DNA of 64,000 nucleotides, taken from assembly GCF_003008425.1 (NCBI RefSeq), contig NZ_PXOQ01000007.1, positions 582,419-646,418 on the forward strand, read 5' to 3'. The notes beneath the pieces were generated by a model that was not told where the DNA came from, made no database searches, and saw only the letters and a program-made list of their open reading frames with translations. How positions within the stretch are numbered: the first letter of the stretch is position 1; every line of letters begins with the position of its first letter. The translations under genes and the position numbers were made by a program. This document shows positions 54,758 through 63,749 of this stretch, in pieces. The stretch comes from Aurantibacter aestuarii. GTDB lineage: Bacteria > Bacteroidota > Bacteroidia > Flavobacteriales > Flavobacteriaceae.

Positions 54758-54765
54758 TACCTTTG
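54758..54765 (+). promoter_or_regulatory. -7 element upstream of queD
   Basis: TACCTTTG matches TAnnTTTG, 19 bases before the queD ATG. An upstream TTG at 54740-54742 is only 15 bases away, so the -33 element is not certain. Confidence 0.5.
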
Positions 54766-54783
54766 TAGCGTAAACAAGCAAAA

Positions 54784-55236
54784 ATGAGTCAAATTCGCAT
54801 CACAAAAAAGTTCTCTTTCGAAACCGGGCACGCGTTGTATGGTTACGACGGGAAGTGTAAAAATGTACACGGACATAGTTATAAGTTAAATGTTACGGTA
54901 ATAGGAACGCCAATTAGCGACCAAAACCATGTGAAATTTGGAATGGTTATAGATTTTACAGACCTAAAAAAAATTGTAAAAGAAGAAATTGTAGATGTGT
55001 TTGACCACGCTACTGTGTTTAACAAAAACACACCACACGTAGATCTGGCAAAAGAACTTAAAGATCGCGGTCACACAGTGCTTCTGGTAGATTATCAACC
55101 AACCAGTGAGATGATGGTTATTGACTTTGCCGAGAAAATTAAACAACGTTTACCAGAAAACATCAGTTTACATTCCCTTAAATTACAGGAAACCGAAAGT
55201 AGCTTCGCACAGTGGTTTGCAAGCGATAATGAATAG
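54784..55236 (+). CDS. queD: 6-carboxytetrahydropterin synthase (QueD/PTPS family)
   Basis: The 150-residue enzyme shows FSFETGHALYGYDGKCKNVHGH with Zn-binding His residues and the catalytic Cys, VIDFTDLKKIV, and DHATVFNK with the catalytic His-Asp. It converts 7,8-dihydroneopterin triphosphate to 6-carboxytetrahydropterin in queuosine synthesis. The Cys four residues before HGH is kept, which fits QueD. No other queuosine gene is adjacent. Confidence 0.92.
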   Translation: MSQIRITKKFSFETGHALYGYDGKCKNVHGHSYKLNVTVIGTPISDQNHVKFGMVIDFTDLKKIVKEEIVDVFDHATVFNKNTPHVDLAKELKDRGHTVLLVDYQPTSEMMVIDFAEKIKQRLPENISLHSLKLQETESSFAQWFASDNE

Positions 55237-55242
55237 AATAAT

Positions 55243-55329
55243 GGCGTTACCTAAAGGTCGTGCTGTACGCTAAATCTTTTTTTGCCATTTGCTAAAGCAA
55301 AAAAAGGATCCCGCTTCCATCACTAACGC
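55243..55329 (-). repeat. REP-like dispersed intergenic element, copy 2 (inverted relative to copy 1)
   Basis: The reverse complement begins GCGTTAGTGATGGAAGCGGG and ends GTAACGCC, matching copy 1 at 23157-23244. The inner hairpin CTTTTTTTGC ... GGCAAAAAAAG is conserved. It fills the gap between queD and lpxH and has no coding function. Confidence 0.85.
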
Positions 55330-55365
55330 AAAAAAATAAACCTATAAATTTCCTACATTTACCTC

Positions 55366-56124
55366 ATGCAAATACCAGAAGGCAAAAAAATTTATTTCTC
55401 TAGCGATAATCATTTAGGCGCACCAACCATGGAGCAGTCATTACCGCGAGAGAAAAAATTTGTGGCTTGGTTAGATCATATCAAACACGATGCAGCTGCT
55501 ATCTTTTTGTTGGGAGATTTATTCGACTTCTGGTTTGAGTATAAAACTGTAATCCCAAAAGGCTTTACCAGAACCTTAGGCAAACTTGCCGAAATTTCAG
55601 ACTCAGGTGTTCCTATTTACTTCTTTGTAGGTAACCATGATTTGTGGATGCGTGACTATTTTAAAACCGAACTTAATATTGAGGTTTTTCATAAACCCAA
55701 GGATTTTACGTTTAACAATACAACTTTTTTAATAGGTCATGGCGATGGTTTAGGTCCAGGCGATAAAGGTTATAAACGCATGAAAAAGGTGTTTACCAAT
55801 CCATTAAGCAAATGGTTATTTAATTGGTTGCATCCAGATATTGGCGTAAAATTAGCGCAGTATATGAGCGTTAAAAACAAACTCATTTCTGGAGACGACG
55901 ATGCTAAGTTTTTAGGTGAAGATAATGAGTGGTTAGTTCAATACTGCAAGCGTAAAGAAAGTCAACAACACCGCGATTATTACGTGTTTGGACACAGACA
56001 TTTACCTTTAGAAATTTCAATTAACGACACTTCTAAATACATTAATCTTGGCGATTGGATTCAGTATTACACCTATGGAGTGTTTGATGGAAATGTTTTA
56101 GAGTTGAAGGAGTTTAAGGGATAA
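55366..56124 (+). CDS. lpxH: UDP-2,3-diacylglucosamine diphosphatase LpxH
   Basis: The 252-residue calcineurin-like phosphoesterase has SSDNHLG, GDLFDFWFEYK, GNHDLW, GHGDGLGPGDKGYKRMKK and GHRHLP, which are the metal-ligand motifs of LpxH. It hydrolyses UDP-2,3-diacylglucosamine to lipid X plus UMP in lipid A synthesis on the inner membrane. Its stop overlaps the convergent channel gene by 11 bases. Confidence 0.92.
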   Translation: MQIPEGKKIYFSSDNHLGAPTMEQSLPREKKFVAWLDHIKHDAAAIFLLGDLFDFWFEYKTVIPKGFTRTLGKLAEISDSGVPIYFFVGNHDLWMRDYFKTELNIEVFHKPKDFTFNNTTFLIGHGDGLGPGDKGYKRMKKVFTNPLSKWLFNWLHPDIGVKLAQYMSVKNKLISGDDDAKFLGEDNEWLVQYCKRKESQQHRDYYVFGHRHLPLEISINDTSKYINLGDWIQYYTYGVFDGNVLELKEFKG

Positions 56125-56920
56125 TTTTTTTCTCTATTTGCTCTCCACATTTTATACAAATTGCTTTTTTCTTGGTTTTCTGAACTTCTTCAATGTAAGC
56201 CGAACTTATTATTCCAGTAGGTAATGCTACTATACCTATTCCTAACAGTGCAATAATTCCACTTAAGAATTTACCAAAACCAGTTATAGGATAAATATCT
56301 CCATAGCCTACAGTCGTCAAAGTGGCAACTGCCCACCATAAAGCTTGTCCTATGTTTTCAAATGCCTCAGGTTGAGCTTCATTTTCTATACTGTACATCA
56401 ACGTAGATGACAAAACTAATAGAATAAAAACCATGAAGATAGTTACTAGAATATCATTTTTAGTGTTTTTTAATACTTTTCCAATCATTTTAACTGACCT
56501 TGAGTGACGATTTAGTTTTAAAATTCTTAACAATCTGAAAAGCCTTAAAACCCTCACCACTCTTAAATCAATTTTGATAATATATGGTAAGTAAAATGGT
56601 AGAATAGATATCAAATCGATTAATCCTAAAAATGAAAAAATGTATTTTATTCTAGCTTTAAAAGGTGTTAAATTTTGATATTTTAAATCAGAAACCCATA
56701 TTCTAATAATATATTCAATAGTAAAAAACACTATTGAAAAAATCTCAATAGAATAAAAAACGTCTTTGAAACGTATCCTTATATCTTTATAAGATTCTAA
56801 GAAAATACAAATTACATTAAGAATTATTAAAGATGAAATAAAGTATTCCAAAAAGGCATCACCTTTTTTTGTTCCTTTTTTGTCATCAAATAGTAAGTAG
56901 ACATCTTTTTTAAAACTCAT
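56114..56920 (-). CDS. Voltage-gated-like potassium channel
   Basis: The 268-residue ion channel has six membrane segments: an S4 rich in Arg every third position (RVVRVLRLFRLLRILKL), a pore helix and the selectivity filter TTVGYGDIYP. A short C-terminal CIKCGEQ tail could bind metal. It forms a tetrameric K+ channel of the inner membrane. It lies 12 bases downstream of the MFS gene and may be co-transcribed with it. Confidence 0.94.
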   Translation of the reverse strand: MSFKKDVYLLFDDKKGTKKGDAFLEYFISSLIILNVICIFLESYKDIRIRFKDVFYSIEIFSIVFFTIEYIIRIWVSDLKYQNLTPFKARIKYIFSFLGLIDLISILPFYLPYIIKIDLRVVRVLRLFRLLRILKLNRHSRSVKMIGKVLKNTKNDILVTIFMVFILLVLSSTLMYSIENEAQPEAFENIGQALWWAVATLTTVGYGDIYPITGFGKFLSGIIALLGIGIVALPTGIISSAYIEEVQKTKKKAICIKCGEQIEKKIIP

Positions 56921-56932
56921 ATTTATATCATT

Positions 56933-58174
56933 TTATTTATCATCTTCCTCCAAATTCAATCGTCTTAATTTAGGAAAAGCAATCCCTGTAGAAACTACCG
57001 TAATTAGGGTCATACATCCACCAAATACTACCGCAGTAACGGTACCCATCAATTTTGCAGTTAAACCACTTTCAAACGCGCCAAGCTCGTTAGAACTTCC
57101 AGTAAAAATACTTTCTACAGAAGATACGCGACCACGCATAGCGTCTGGGGTTTTTAATTGCATAATGGTTTGTCTTATAACCATAGAAATGCCATCTGTT
57201 ACGCCACTAAAAAATAAAGCTAAAATAGAAATCCAATAAACCTCAGACAGACCGAAAACAATAATACACACGCCAAATCCAAAAATAGCTGCTAATAATT
57301 TGTAACCGGCATTTTTATTTAAAGGCATATATGCCGAAATAATCATGGTAATAAAAGCGCCAACCGCGGGAGCAGCACGTAAAAATCCGAAACCTTTAGA
57401 GCCAACTTCCAGAATGTCTTGTGCAAAAACAGGTAATAAGGCAACTGCGCCACCAAAAAGTACCGCAATCATGTCTAAAGTTATAGCGCCTAAAATGACT
57501 TTCTCATTTTTTACAAACAGAACGCCTTCTTTTAAACTTTTAAAAATAGGCTCGCCAATTTTAGGGTTATGGATGGGTTTCTTTTCAATATTTAATAAAG
57601 CTATTAGTGCTATAAGTGCAAAAACTACAATTAAACTCATAGACCAATGCACGCCAATTTTATAAATAGCAAAACCCGCTATGGCTGGACCTAAAACCGA
57701 TGCCATTTGCCAAGTAGAACTGCTCCACGTTGCCGCATTGGTGTAGACTTTTCTGGGCACAACCAATGCTAGAAGCGAGAATATAGTGGGACTAATAAAT
57801 GCGCGAACTAAACCACCACAAAATACTAAGGCATAAATAACATATAGGCTAGAATCTAAACTTGCATATTCCGGAAGAGTTATAAAAAATAAACCCGTAC
57901 TAATAAGTAAAAAAGCCAATATACATTTAATAAGTAGCGTTCGTTTTTCTTTTTGGTCTACAATATGTCCCGCAAATAAAGCTAAGCCTACCGCAGGAAT
58001 AACTTCCATTAAACCAATTAAACCTAAAGACCATGGATTTTTGGTTAAACTATACACCTGCCATTCTATGACGACAAATTGCATAGACCACGCTAATACT
58101 AATGCAAATCGAACCATTAAAAAAATATTGAATTCCTTAAATCTTAAGGCTTGGTATGGATCTTTTTTTGGCAT
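56933..58174 (-). CDS. Major facilitator superfamily transporter (MFS_3/enterobactin exporter type)
   Basis: The 413-residue protein has 11-12 membrane helices and the loop signature GHIVDQKEKRTLLIKC between helices 2 and 3. The later DAMRGRVSSVESIF motif is typical of the MFS subgroup that includes EntS-like exporters. Its substrate is unknown. It has a short acidic C-terminus (LNLEEDDK). Confidence 0.9.
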   Translation of the reverse strand: MPKKDPYQALRFKEFNIFLMVRFALVLAWSMQFVVIEWQVYSLTKNPWSLGLIGLMEVIPAVGLALFAGHIVDQKEKRTLLIKCILAFLLISTGLFFITLPEYASLDSSLYVIYALVFCGGLVRAFISPTIFSLLALVVPRKVYTNAATWSSSTWQMASVLGPAIAGFAIYKIGVHWSMSLIVVFALIALIALLNIEKKPIHNPKIGEPIFKSLKEGVLFVKNEKVILGAITLDMIAVLFGGAVALLPVFAQDILEVGSKGFGFLRAAPAVGAFITMIISAYMPLNKNAGYKLLAAIFGFGVCIIVFGLSEVYWISILALFFSGVTDGISMVIRQTIMQLKTPDAMRGRVSSVESIFTGSSNELGAFESGLTAKLMGTVTAVVFGGCMTLITVVSTGIAFPKLRRLNLEEDDK

Positions 58175-58192
58175 TTGTGTTTTATTAAAATA

Positions 58193-58216
58193 GGTCTCGA
58201 CTACGCTCGACCAGAC
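58193..58216. repeat. Short palindromic unit (GTCTCGACTACGCTCGACCAGAC type)
   Basis: A G+C-rich 24-base island, GGTCTCGACTACGCTCGACC followed by AGAC, stands between the MFS gene and the OmpA-domain genes. It can pair GTCT/AGAC and CGA/TCG around the middle. I recall similar TCGACTxCGCTCGA units scattered through flavobacterial intergenic DNA; only one copy is visible here. Confidence 0.55.
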
Positions 58217-58225
58217 AACTTAATC

Positions 58226-59293
58226 TTATTTTTCTGTTAATTTAAACTCTACACGTCGGTTTTTCGCTCTGTTTTCTTCGGTGTCGTTGGTAGTTATTGG
58301 AGCATCTGCGCCAAAACCAAACCATTTTATACGTTCTGGGTTTAATCCTTTGCTAATTAGATAATTAGAAACCGCTTCGGCGCGTTGTTCAGATAATTCT
58401 TTGTTTCTGCTATCTAAACCTACATTGTCTGTATGTCCGTAAATTGTGATGTTTAGAGTCTTGTTTTCTTCTAAATGTTGATATAATTTATCTAATTCTT
58501 CAATAGAATCGTCTAACAATTCCGCTTTATCAAAATCGAATAACACGTTTTTGAAGGTGTAAGTTTTTTCAAGCTGAAAAGTATATAAAGATACTGGCTC
58601 TATAGAAATATTATCAATATAATAATAGCTTTCTATAGGAAATAAATGCTTGTCAATTTTTAGTTTTTCGGTCTTTAAATCTGAATTAAAGTTTCCAAAG
58701 CATAAAAATTTTTCAAAACCACTAGCTACAAACTCTTTTTCCAAAGTCATCCACCTATCTTTTATATGATAAAATGGCTTGTATTTGAAATTCACTTTCT
58801 TGTAAGTAAAACTATCTATTGTAATATTGTTTATATCAATATAAGAATCCTTTGACGAACTTATGGCTTGATTGGTTAATACTAAAGCCAACTCGTTAAT
58901 TGTAAAATTGGCTTTATCTGCTAAACTTATGCGTATTTTCACAACATAGCGTTTGTCCTTTATTAATGTGTCTTTTAATTCACCTTGTATATATTCCCTG
59001 TAATCTTTAAGTGTATTACGCATGTTTTCATAATAAACAACAATACCAGCATATCCGTTTCCATGCTGTGGATTTTGATATCCATGAGGGTTTTTATCGT
59101 TTAAAAAAGTACTACATGTATTATAATAATCACTCGTTCCCTTATTAGGTAGAGACCAACTAATTACATTATTATTAAATTGACTATTGTTTTCTGGACA
59201 AAACTTAAATTCTTCAAAACTTGGATTTTTAACCAAATTTTGCGCACTGCAGAAACTAAAGCTCAACAAAAAAATCAAATAATTTAATTTCAT
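58226..59293 (-). CDS. Exported OmpA-domain protein, tandem paralogue 1
   Basis: The 355-residue protein has a signal peptide ending FCSAQ, a beta-rich N-terminal domain beginning NLVKNPSFEEFKFCPENNSQ (a jelly-roll-like module with YREYIQGEL and FEKFLCFGNFNSD), and a C-terminal OmpA/MotB domain (IYGHTDNVG, NRAKNRRVEFKL). It is probably anchored to peptidoglycan at the outer membrane. It overlaps paralogue 2 by four bases. Its C-terminal 114 residues differ from paralogue 2 at six positions, far fewer than the N-terminal halves do. Confidence 0.9.
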   Translation of the reverse strand: MKLNYLIFLLSFSFCSAQNLVKNPSFEEFKFCPENNSQFNNNVISWSLPNKGTSDYYNTCSTFLNDKNPHGYQNPQHGNGYAGIVVYYENMRNTLKDYREYIQGELKDTLIKDKRYVVKIRISLADKANFTINELALVLTNQAISSSKDSYIDINNITIDSFTYKKVNFKYKPFYHIKDRWMTLEKEFVASGFEKFLCFGNFNSDLKTEKLKIDKHLFPIESYYYIDNISIEPVSLYTFQLEKTYTFKNVLFDFDKAELLDDSIEELDKLYQHLEENKTLNITIYGHTDNVGLDSRNKELSEQRAEAVSNYLISKGLNPERIKWFGFGADAPITTNDTEENRAKNRRVEFKLTEK

Positions 59294-60372
59294 TTATTAG
59301 ATAATTTAAACTCCACACGTCGGTTTTTAGCTCTATTTTCTTCGGTATCGTTTGTGGTTAAAGGAGCATCTGCACCAAAACCAAACCATTTTACACGTTC
59401 TGGGTTTAAGCCTTTTTGTATAAAATAATTAGACACTGCTTCGGCACGCTGTTCAGATAATTCTTTATTTCTGCTGTCTAAACCAACATTGTCTGTATGT
59501 CCGTAAATAGTTATGTTTAGAGTCTTGTTTTCTTCTAAATGTTGATATAATTTATCTAATTCTTCAATAGACACGTCTAATAATTCGGCTTTATCAAAAT
59601 CAAATAACACATTTTTGAAGGTATAGGTTTTTTCAGGTTGAAATGTTAGGATCTCAATTGTTTTCTTATCTTCGATAGTAGCGGTTTTATTTTCAATTAC
59701 CGATATTTCGTCAATGTAATAATAGGCAAAATGATCTTTCTTTTTTTTGAAATTTGGCTCTCTTTTAGTTACTGTGTTTTTATCAGAATTAAAATTTCCG
59801 ATTATAAAATATTTTTCAAAACCTCTCGCCCTGTAAGTGGAAGACACTTTAATCCAGTTCATTTTGTCTGAGTAAAATTGCTTTGAATTGGTTTTTAATA
59901 ATGTTGATTCCGATTTTTTTAAATTGATGTCAATAAAAGTACCATATTCATAGTCTGAGGCATTTTCCGAAACTAACATAATATCAATATTTTTTATGGA
60001 TAGCATGGACTCTTCTGCTAAACTAATATAAAATGAAATCGTGTATTCAGTATCAAATTCTAAGATAGACGAGAGCTTTCCCTGAATATATTCTCTATAA
60101 TTATCTTCGGATAATAGATAACAACCAACGTAAGAATTCCCTGATTTAGCTTCTTGAAACCCTCTGTAATTAAGAAATCCTTGAGTTTTGCTACTTCCTT
60201 TAAAATAATCGGTAGATCCGTAGTTTGGAGAATTCCATGATGTTACTAAGAAATCGAATTGTCCTATTGACTCTGGAGTAGATTTGCATATTTCAAAACT
60301 TGGATTCACTACCAAATTCTGACCATAACAGAAACCAACACTTAATAAAAATAATATGTTTAAAATTCTCAT
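59290..60372 (-). CDS. Exported OmpA-domain protein, tandem paralogue 2
   Basis: The 360-residue protein repeats the plan of paralogue 1: signal peptide ending FCYGQ, N-terminal module NLVVNPSFEICKSTPESIGQ with YREYIQGKL, then an acidic linker and the OmpA domain. Its last 114 residues differ from paralogue 3 at only two positions (Glu/Lys and Val/Ile). Its start and stop overlap both neighbours by four bases (translational coupling). Confidence 0.9.
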   Translation of the reverse strand: MRILNILFLLSVGFCYGQNLVVNPSFEICKSTPESIGQFDFLVTSWNSPNYGSTDYFKGSSKTQGFLNYRGFQEAKSGNSYVGCYLLSEDNYREYIQGKLSSILEFDTEYTISFYISLAEESMLSIKNIDIMLVSENASDYEYGTFIDINLKKSESTLLKTNSKQFYSDKMNWIKVSSTYRARGFEKYFIIGNFNSDKNTVTKREPNFKKKKDHFAYYYIDEISVIENKTATIEDKKTIEILTFQPEKTYTFKNVLFDFDKAELLDVSIEELDKLYQHLEENKTLNITIYGHTDNVGLDSRNKELSEQRAEAVSNYFIQKGLNPERVKWFGFGADAPLTTNDTEENRAKNRRVEFKLSNK

Positions 60373-61493
60373 TCAGCTTTTAATTTAAACTCCACACGTC
60401 GGTTTTTAGCTCTATTTTCTTCGGTATCGTTTGTGGTTAAAGGAGCATCTGCACCAAAGCCAAACCATTTTATACGTTCTGGGTTTAAGCCTTTTTGTAT
60501 AAAATAATTAGACACTGCTTTGGCACGTTGTTCAGATAATTCTTTATTTCTGCTATCTAAACCAACGTTGTCTGTGTGTCCGTAAATAGTTATGTTTAGA
60601 GTCTTGTTTTCTTCTAAATGTTGATATAATTTATCTAATTCTTCAATAGACACGTCTAATAATTCGGCTTTATCAAAATCGAATAACACATTTTTGAAGG
60701 TATAGGTTTTTTCAGGTTGAAATGTGATTTGTTCATCTTCAACTGGAGCCGATTCCACTTCAATAATTTCTACTTCATCTAAATAATAATAGGCAAACGC
60801 ACGTTGCTCTATAGCTCTATGTTGGGTTACTTTGGTGTTTTTATTAGTGTTTAGGTTACCAACCACCATAAATTGCTCAAAACCTGATGCTTTATATAAG
60901 AATTCAACTTTTATCCAATCGTACATGAGTTGAGGTCCGTTTGCTAAATAATAAGTTTCTTTTGAAAATGAATTATTTTTTAAGGTGTCTAACTCTAAAA
61001 CGCCATCTTTTAATTTTGGACCTTCATGTTTTTTGCCAAATAAAGTCGATTCGTTTTTAAGTCCGCCAGTTCGTTCTGCTGTAAATAAGGTGTGTACAGT
61101 ATCTACGCTATGGCTTGAAAACTCAGCCAAACTAATATGATATGATACTTTGTAGGTTGTGTTTTTCTTCAACTTGTTCTGTAATTCTACCTGAACGTAT
61201 TCTCTGTAGGAATTACCATTTTTTACTGCAAACAAATACATACCTGCATAACAATCGCCTGTTTTTGGGTCTTGATTGCCACGATAATTTCTAGCATTCA
61301 TAGCTCGGCTTCTAATAGAAAAATAATCTGGTGTCCCTAAATTTGGACTTGACCAAGACCATACGTTATTATGAAATTCGCCATATGATAACGGACCTTT
61401 ATGTGCTTCTTCAAAACTCGGGTTTTTAACCAGATTTTGAGCATGGATATGCCCAAAAAGAATGAGACAAACAAGTGTAAAGAAGATTTTCAT
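60369..61493 (-). CDS. Exported OmpA-domain protein, tandem paralogue 3
   Basis: The 374-residue first member of the tandem set has a signal peptide ending HIHAQ, the N-terminal module NLVKNPSFEEAHKGPLSYGE with the YREYVQVEL segment, a linker EVESAPVEDEQ and the OmpA domain. It starts five bases after the recJ stop, so all three paralogues probably lie on the recJ transcript. Function unknown; the N-terminal module could bind an envelope glycan or protein. Confidence 0.9.
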   Translation of the reverse strand: MKIFFTLVCLILFGHIHAQNLVKNPSFEEAHKGPLSYGEFHNNVWSWSSPNLGTPDYFSIRSRAMNARNYRGNQDPKTGDCYAGMYLFAVKNGNSYREYVQVELQNKLKKNTTYKVSYHISLAEFSSHSVDTVHTLFTAERTGGLKNESTLFGKKHEGPKLKDGVLELDTLKNNSFSKETYYLANGPQLMYDWIKVEFLYKASGFEQFMVVGNLNTNKNTKVTQHRAIEQRAFAYYYLDEVEIIEVESAPVEDEQITFQPEKTYTFKNVLFDFDKAELLDVSIEELDKLYQHLEENKTLNITIYGHTDNVGLDSRNKELSEQRAKAVSNYFIQKGLNPERIKWFGFGADAPLTTNDTEENRAKNRRVEFKLKAE

Positions 61494-61497
61494 AATT

Positions 61498-63192
61498 TTA
61501 TGCTTTTATATCTCTTAGCTTTAATTGTAAACTTACGTGACCTTGCCATTCGTTTTCATCTACAGAATAGGCAGCTCTAAAGAATTGTTTATTTTTAATT
61601 ACATCTAATTTATGGCCCAAATTAAAACCAATACAGACTAAGCTATTTTTGGTAGAATCATCTTTAACTGTAATACGTAAATGTTTATCGTCTTCGCCAA
61701 CACACTTGCCATAACCGGTATCTTGTAGTTGTTCGCTCATAAAAATGGGTGACATATTTCCGGGTCCGTATGGCGCAAATTGTTTTAAAATGCGCATGAG
61801 TTTATCATCTACTTCACTTAAATTAATTTGCGCATCAATTTTTAATTCTGGCGTTAGTAAATTGGGGTTAATAGTGTTTTTAACTTCAGCTTCAAAAGCG
61901 TTTTTAAAAGCCTCATAATTTTCAGGTTTTAAGGTTAAACCTGCCGCGTATTTATGTCCGCCAAACTGTTCAATATGTTCAGAACAAGCTTCGAGTGCGT
62001 TATAGACATCAAAACCAGAAACCGAACGTGCAGAAGCAGCTAAAAACTCGCCACTTTTAGTAAACACTAACGTGGGACGATAATAAGTTTCTATGAGTCT
62101 AGAAGCCACAATACCAATAACGCCTTTATGCCAGTTTTCGTTATAAACAACAGTAGTAAAGCGTTTCTGTTCTTTTTGTTCTTCAATTTGCTGTAAAGCT
62201 TCAATAGTAATTTGTTTGTCGGCATCTCGTCTATCGCTATTAAAAGTTTCTATTTCGCCCGCATATTGCTCGGCTAATTCAAAATTGGTTTGTGTGAGTA
62301 AATCCACCGCATACATGCCATGTTTCATACGTCCGGCAGCATTAATTCGTGGCGCAATAATAAAAACCACATCGGTAATGGTAAGTGTATTTTTTTTAAT
62401 TTGATTAATGATGGCTTTAAAACCAGCTCTCGGATTTTGATTAACAACCTGCATACCAAAATAAGCTAGAGTTCGGTTTTCCCCAGTTATGGGTACAATA
62501 TCTGCACCAATTGCGGTCGCCACTAAATCTAAATACGGAATTAAATCCTCAATAGTTTCTCCTTTTGTTGAAGCTATGGCTTGAATTAATTTAAAACCAA
62601 CACCGCAACCACAAAGCTCATCGTAAGGGTAATTACAATCGTCTTGTTTGGGGTCTAAAACCGCAATTGCGTTTGGAACTTGGTTTCCTGGTCTGTGGTG
62701 GTCGCATATAATAAAATCGATGCCTTTTTCTTTGGCATAGGCTACTTTTTCAATTGCTTTTATACCACAATCTAAAGCTATAATTAAGCTAAACTCGTTG
62801 TCGTGCGCAAAATCGATTCCTTGATAAGAAACCCCATAACCTTCTTGGTAACGATCCGGAATATAACTCGAGATGTTGTCGGAATGGGTTTTTAGGTAAC
62901 TTGACATTAAAGCTACTGAAGTCGTTCCGTCCACATCATAATCGCCATAAACCAGAATTCGTTCATTGTTTTGTAGTGCTTTTTCAATACGATTAACAGC
63001 TTTTTGCATGTCTTTCATTAAAAAAGGATCATGTAAATCGCTTAACTGCGGACGAAAAAATGTTTTAGCCTCCTCAAACGTTTCAATACCTCTTTGGATT
63101 AACAGTGTTGCCACGTTTTCTTCAACATTTAAAACATTTTTTAAATGATTGATTTTATGTTTTTCGGGTTTGGCTTTAAGCGTCCAACGCAT
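61498..63192 (-). CDS. recJ: Single-stranded-DNA-specific 5'-3' exonuclease RecJ
   Basis: The 564-residue DHH phosphoesterase has YGDYDVDGTTS, ALDCGIKA and DHHRPG metal-binding motifs in the N-terminal half. A DHHA1 domain follows, with GHKYAAGLTL (the SGGH-type motif, here FGGHKYAAG), and then an OB-fold-like C-terminus. It degrades single-stranded DNA 5' to 3' in recombination and mismatch repair. It is transcribed ahead of the three OmpA-domain genes. Confidence 0.95.
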   Translation of the reverse strand: MRWTLKAKPEKHKINHLKNVLNVEENVATLLIQRGIETFEEAKTFFRPQLSDLHDPFLMKDMQKAVNRIEKALQNNERILVYGDYDVDGTTSVALMSSYLKTHSDNISSYIPDRYQEGYGVSYQGIDFAHDNEFSLIIALDCGIKAIEKVAYAKEKGIDFIICDHHRPGNQVPNAIAVLDPKQDDCNYPYDELCGCGVGFKLIQAIASTKGETIEDLIPYLDLVATAIGADIVPITGENRTLAYFGMQVVNQNPRAGFKAIINQIKKNTLTITDVVFIIAPRINAAGRMKHGMYAVDLLTQTNFELAEQYAGEIETFNSDRRDADKQITIEALQQIEEQKEQKRFTTVVYNENWHKGVIGIVASRLIETYYRPTLVFTKSGEFLAASARSVSGFDVYNALEACSEHIEQFGGHKYAAGLTLKPENYEAFKNAFEAEVKNTINPNLLTPELKIDAQINLSEVDDKLMRILKQFAPYGPGNMSPIFMSEQLQDTGYGKCVGEDDKHLRITVKDDSTKNSLVCIGFNLGHKLDVIKNKQFFRAAYSVDENEWQGHVSLQLKLRDIKA

Positions 63193-63246
63193 ATATTTTA
63201 ATTGAAAAGATGAATACTACTGAACTCAATTCAGTTTAAAAAAGTG

Positions 63247-63669
63247 TTAGTTCTTGTGATAAAAAGTTTGAATAGTAACCGCTGCGAATTGACGAAACAT
63301 TTCTAACACTCCGCAATAAGTTTCAGCAGATAAATCTACTGCTCTTTGTAATTTTTTTTCATCTAAATGGTTTCCGTAAAAGTGAAAATTCATCTCAACT
63401 TTATCATAATATTTTGGATGTTCTTCAGTTAAATTCGCTTCAATTTCAATTTTAAACGTATCTACATCTAATTTCATTTTTTTAATTAAGGACGCCACAT
63501 CTAAACCTGCACAACCCGCTAAACCGGAAAGCATCAGGGCTTTTGGACGGTAACCTTCATCATTACCACCATTTTCGGCACCAGCATCTATAAACAAATT
63601 ATGCCCAGAAGGATTGGTGCTCTCAAACTTCATATTTCCTAGCCAAGTTGTAGTGATTTGATTTGTCAT
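63247..63669 (-). CDS. OsmC-family peroxiredoxin-like protein
   Basis: The 140-residue protein matches the OsmC/YhfA group: GNMKFESTNPSGHNLFIDAG, PKALMLSGLAGCAGLDVASL with the first conserved Cys, and AETYCGVLEMF with the second. In the family the two cysteines reduce organic hydroperoxides. A role in peroxide defence is inferred; the YhfA-like subgroup is less well characterised. Confidence 0.9.
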   Translation of the reverse strand: MTNQITTTWLGNMKFESTNPSGHNLFIDAGAENGGNDEGYRPKALMLSGLAGCAGLDVASLIKKMKLDVDTFKIEIEANLTEEHPKYYDKVEMNFHFYGNHLDEKKLQRAVDLSAETYCGVLEMFRQFAAVTIQTFYHKN

Positions 63670-63749
63670 GTGTAACTATTTTTTTGTTTCTTGTAGAGTA
63701 AATTTAAGTATTCCAAAAATACTATATATAACCTTAAAAATATAAATAA

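Noticed and set aside
55252-55340. REP-like region as an RNA gene or riboswitch for lpxH
   Set aside because: The same sequence lies in an unrelated convergent gap at 23157-23244, so a dispersed repeat explains it better.
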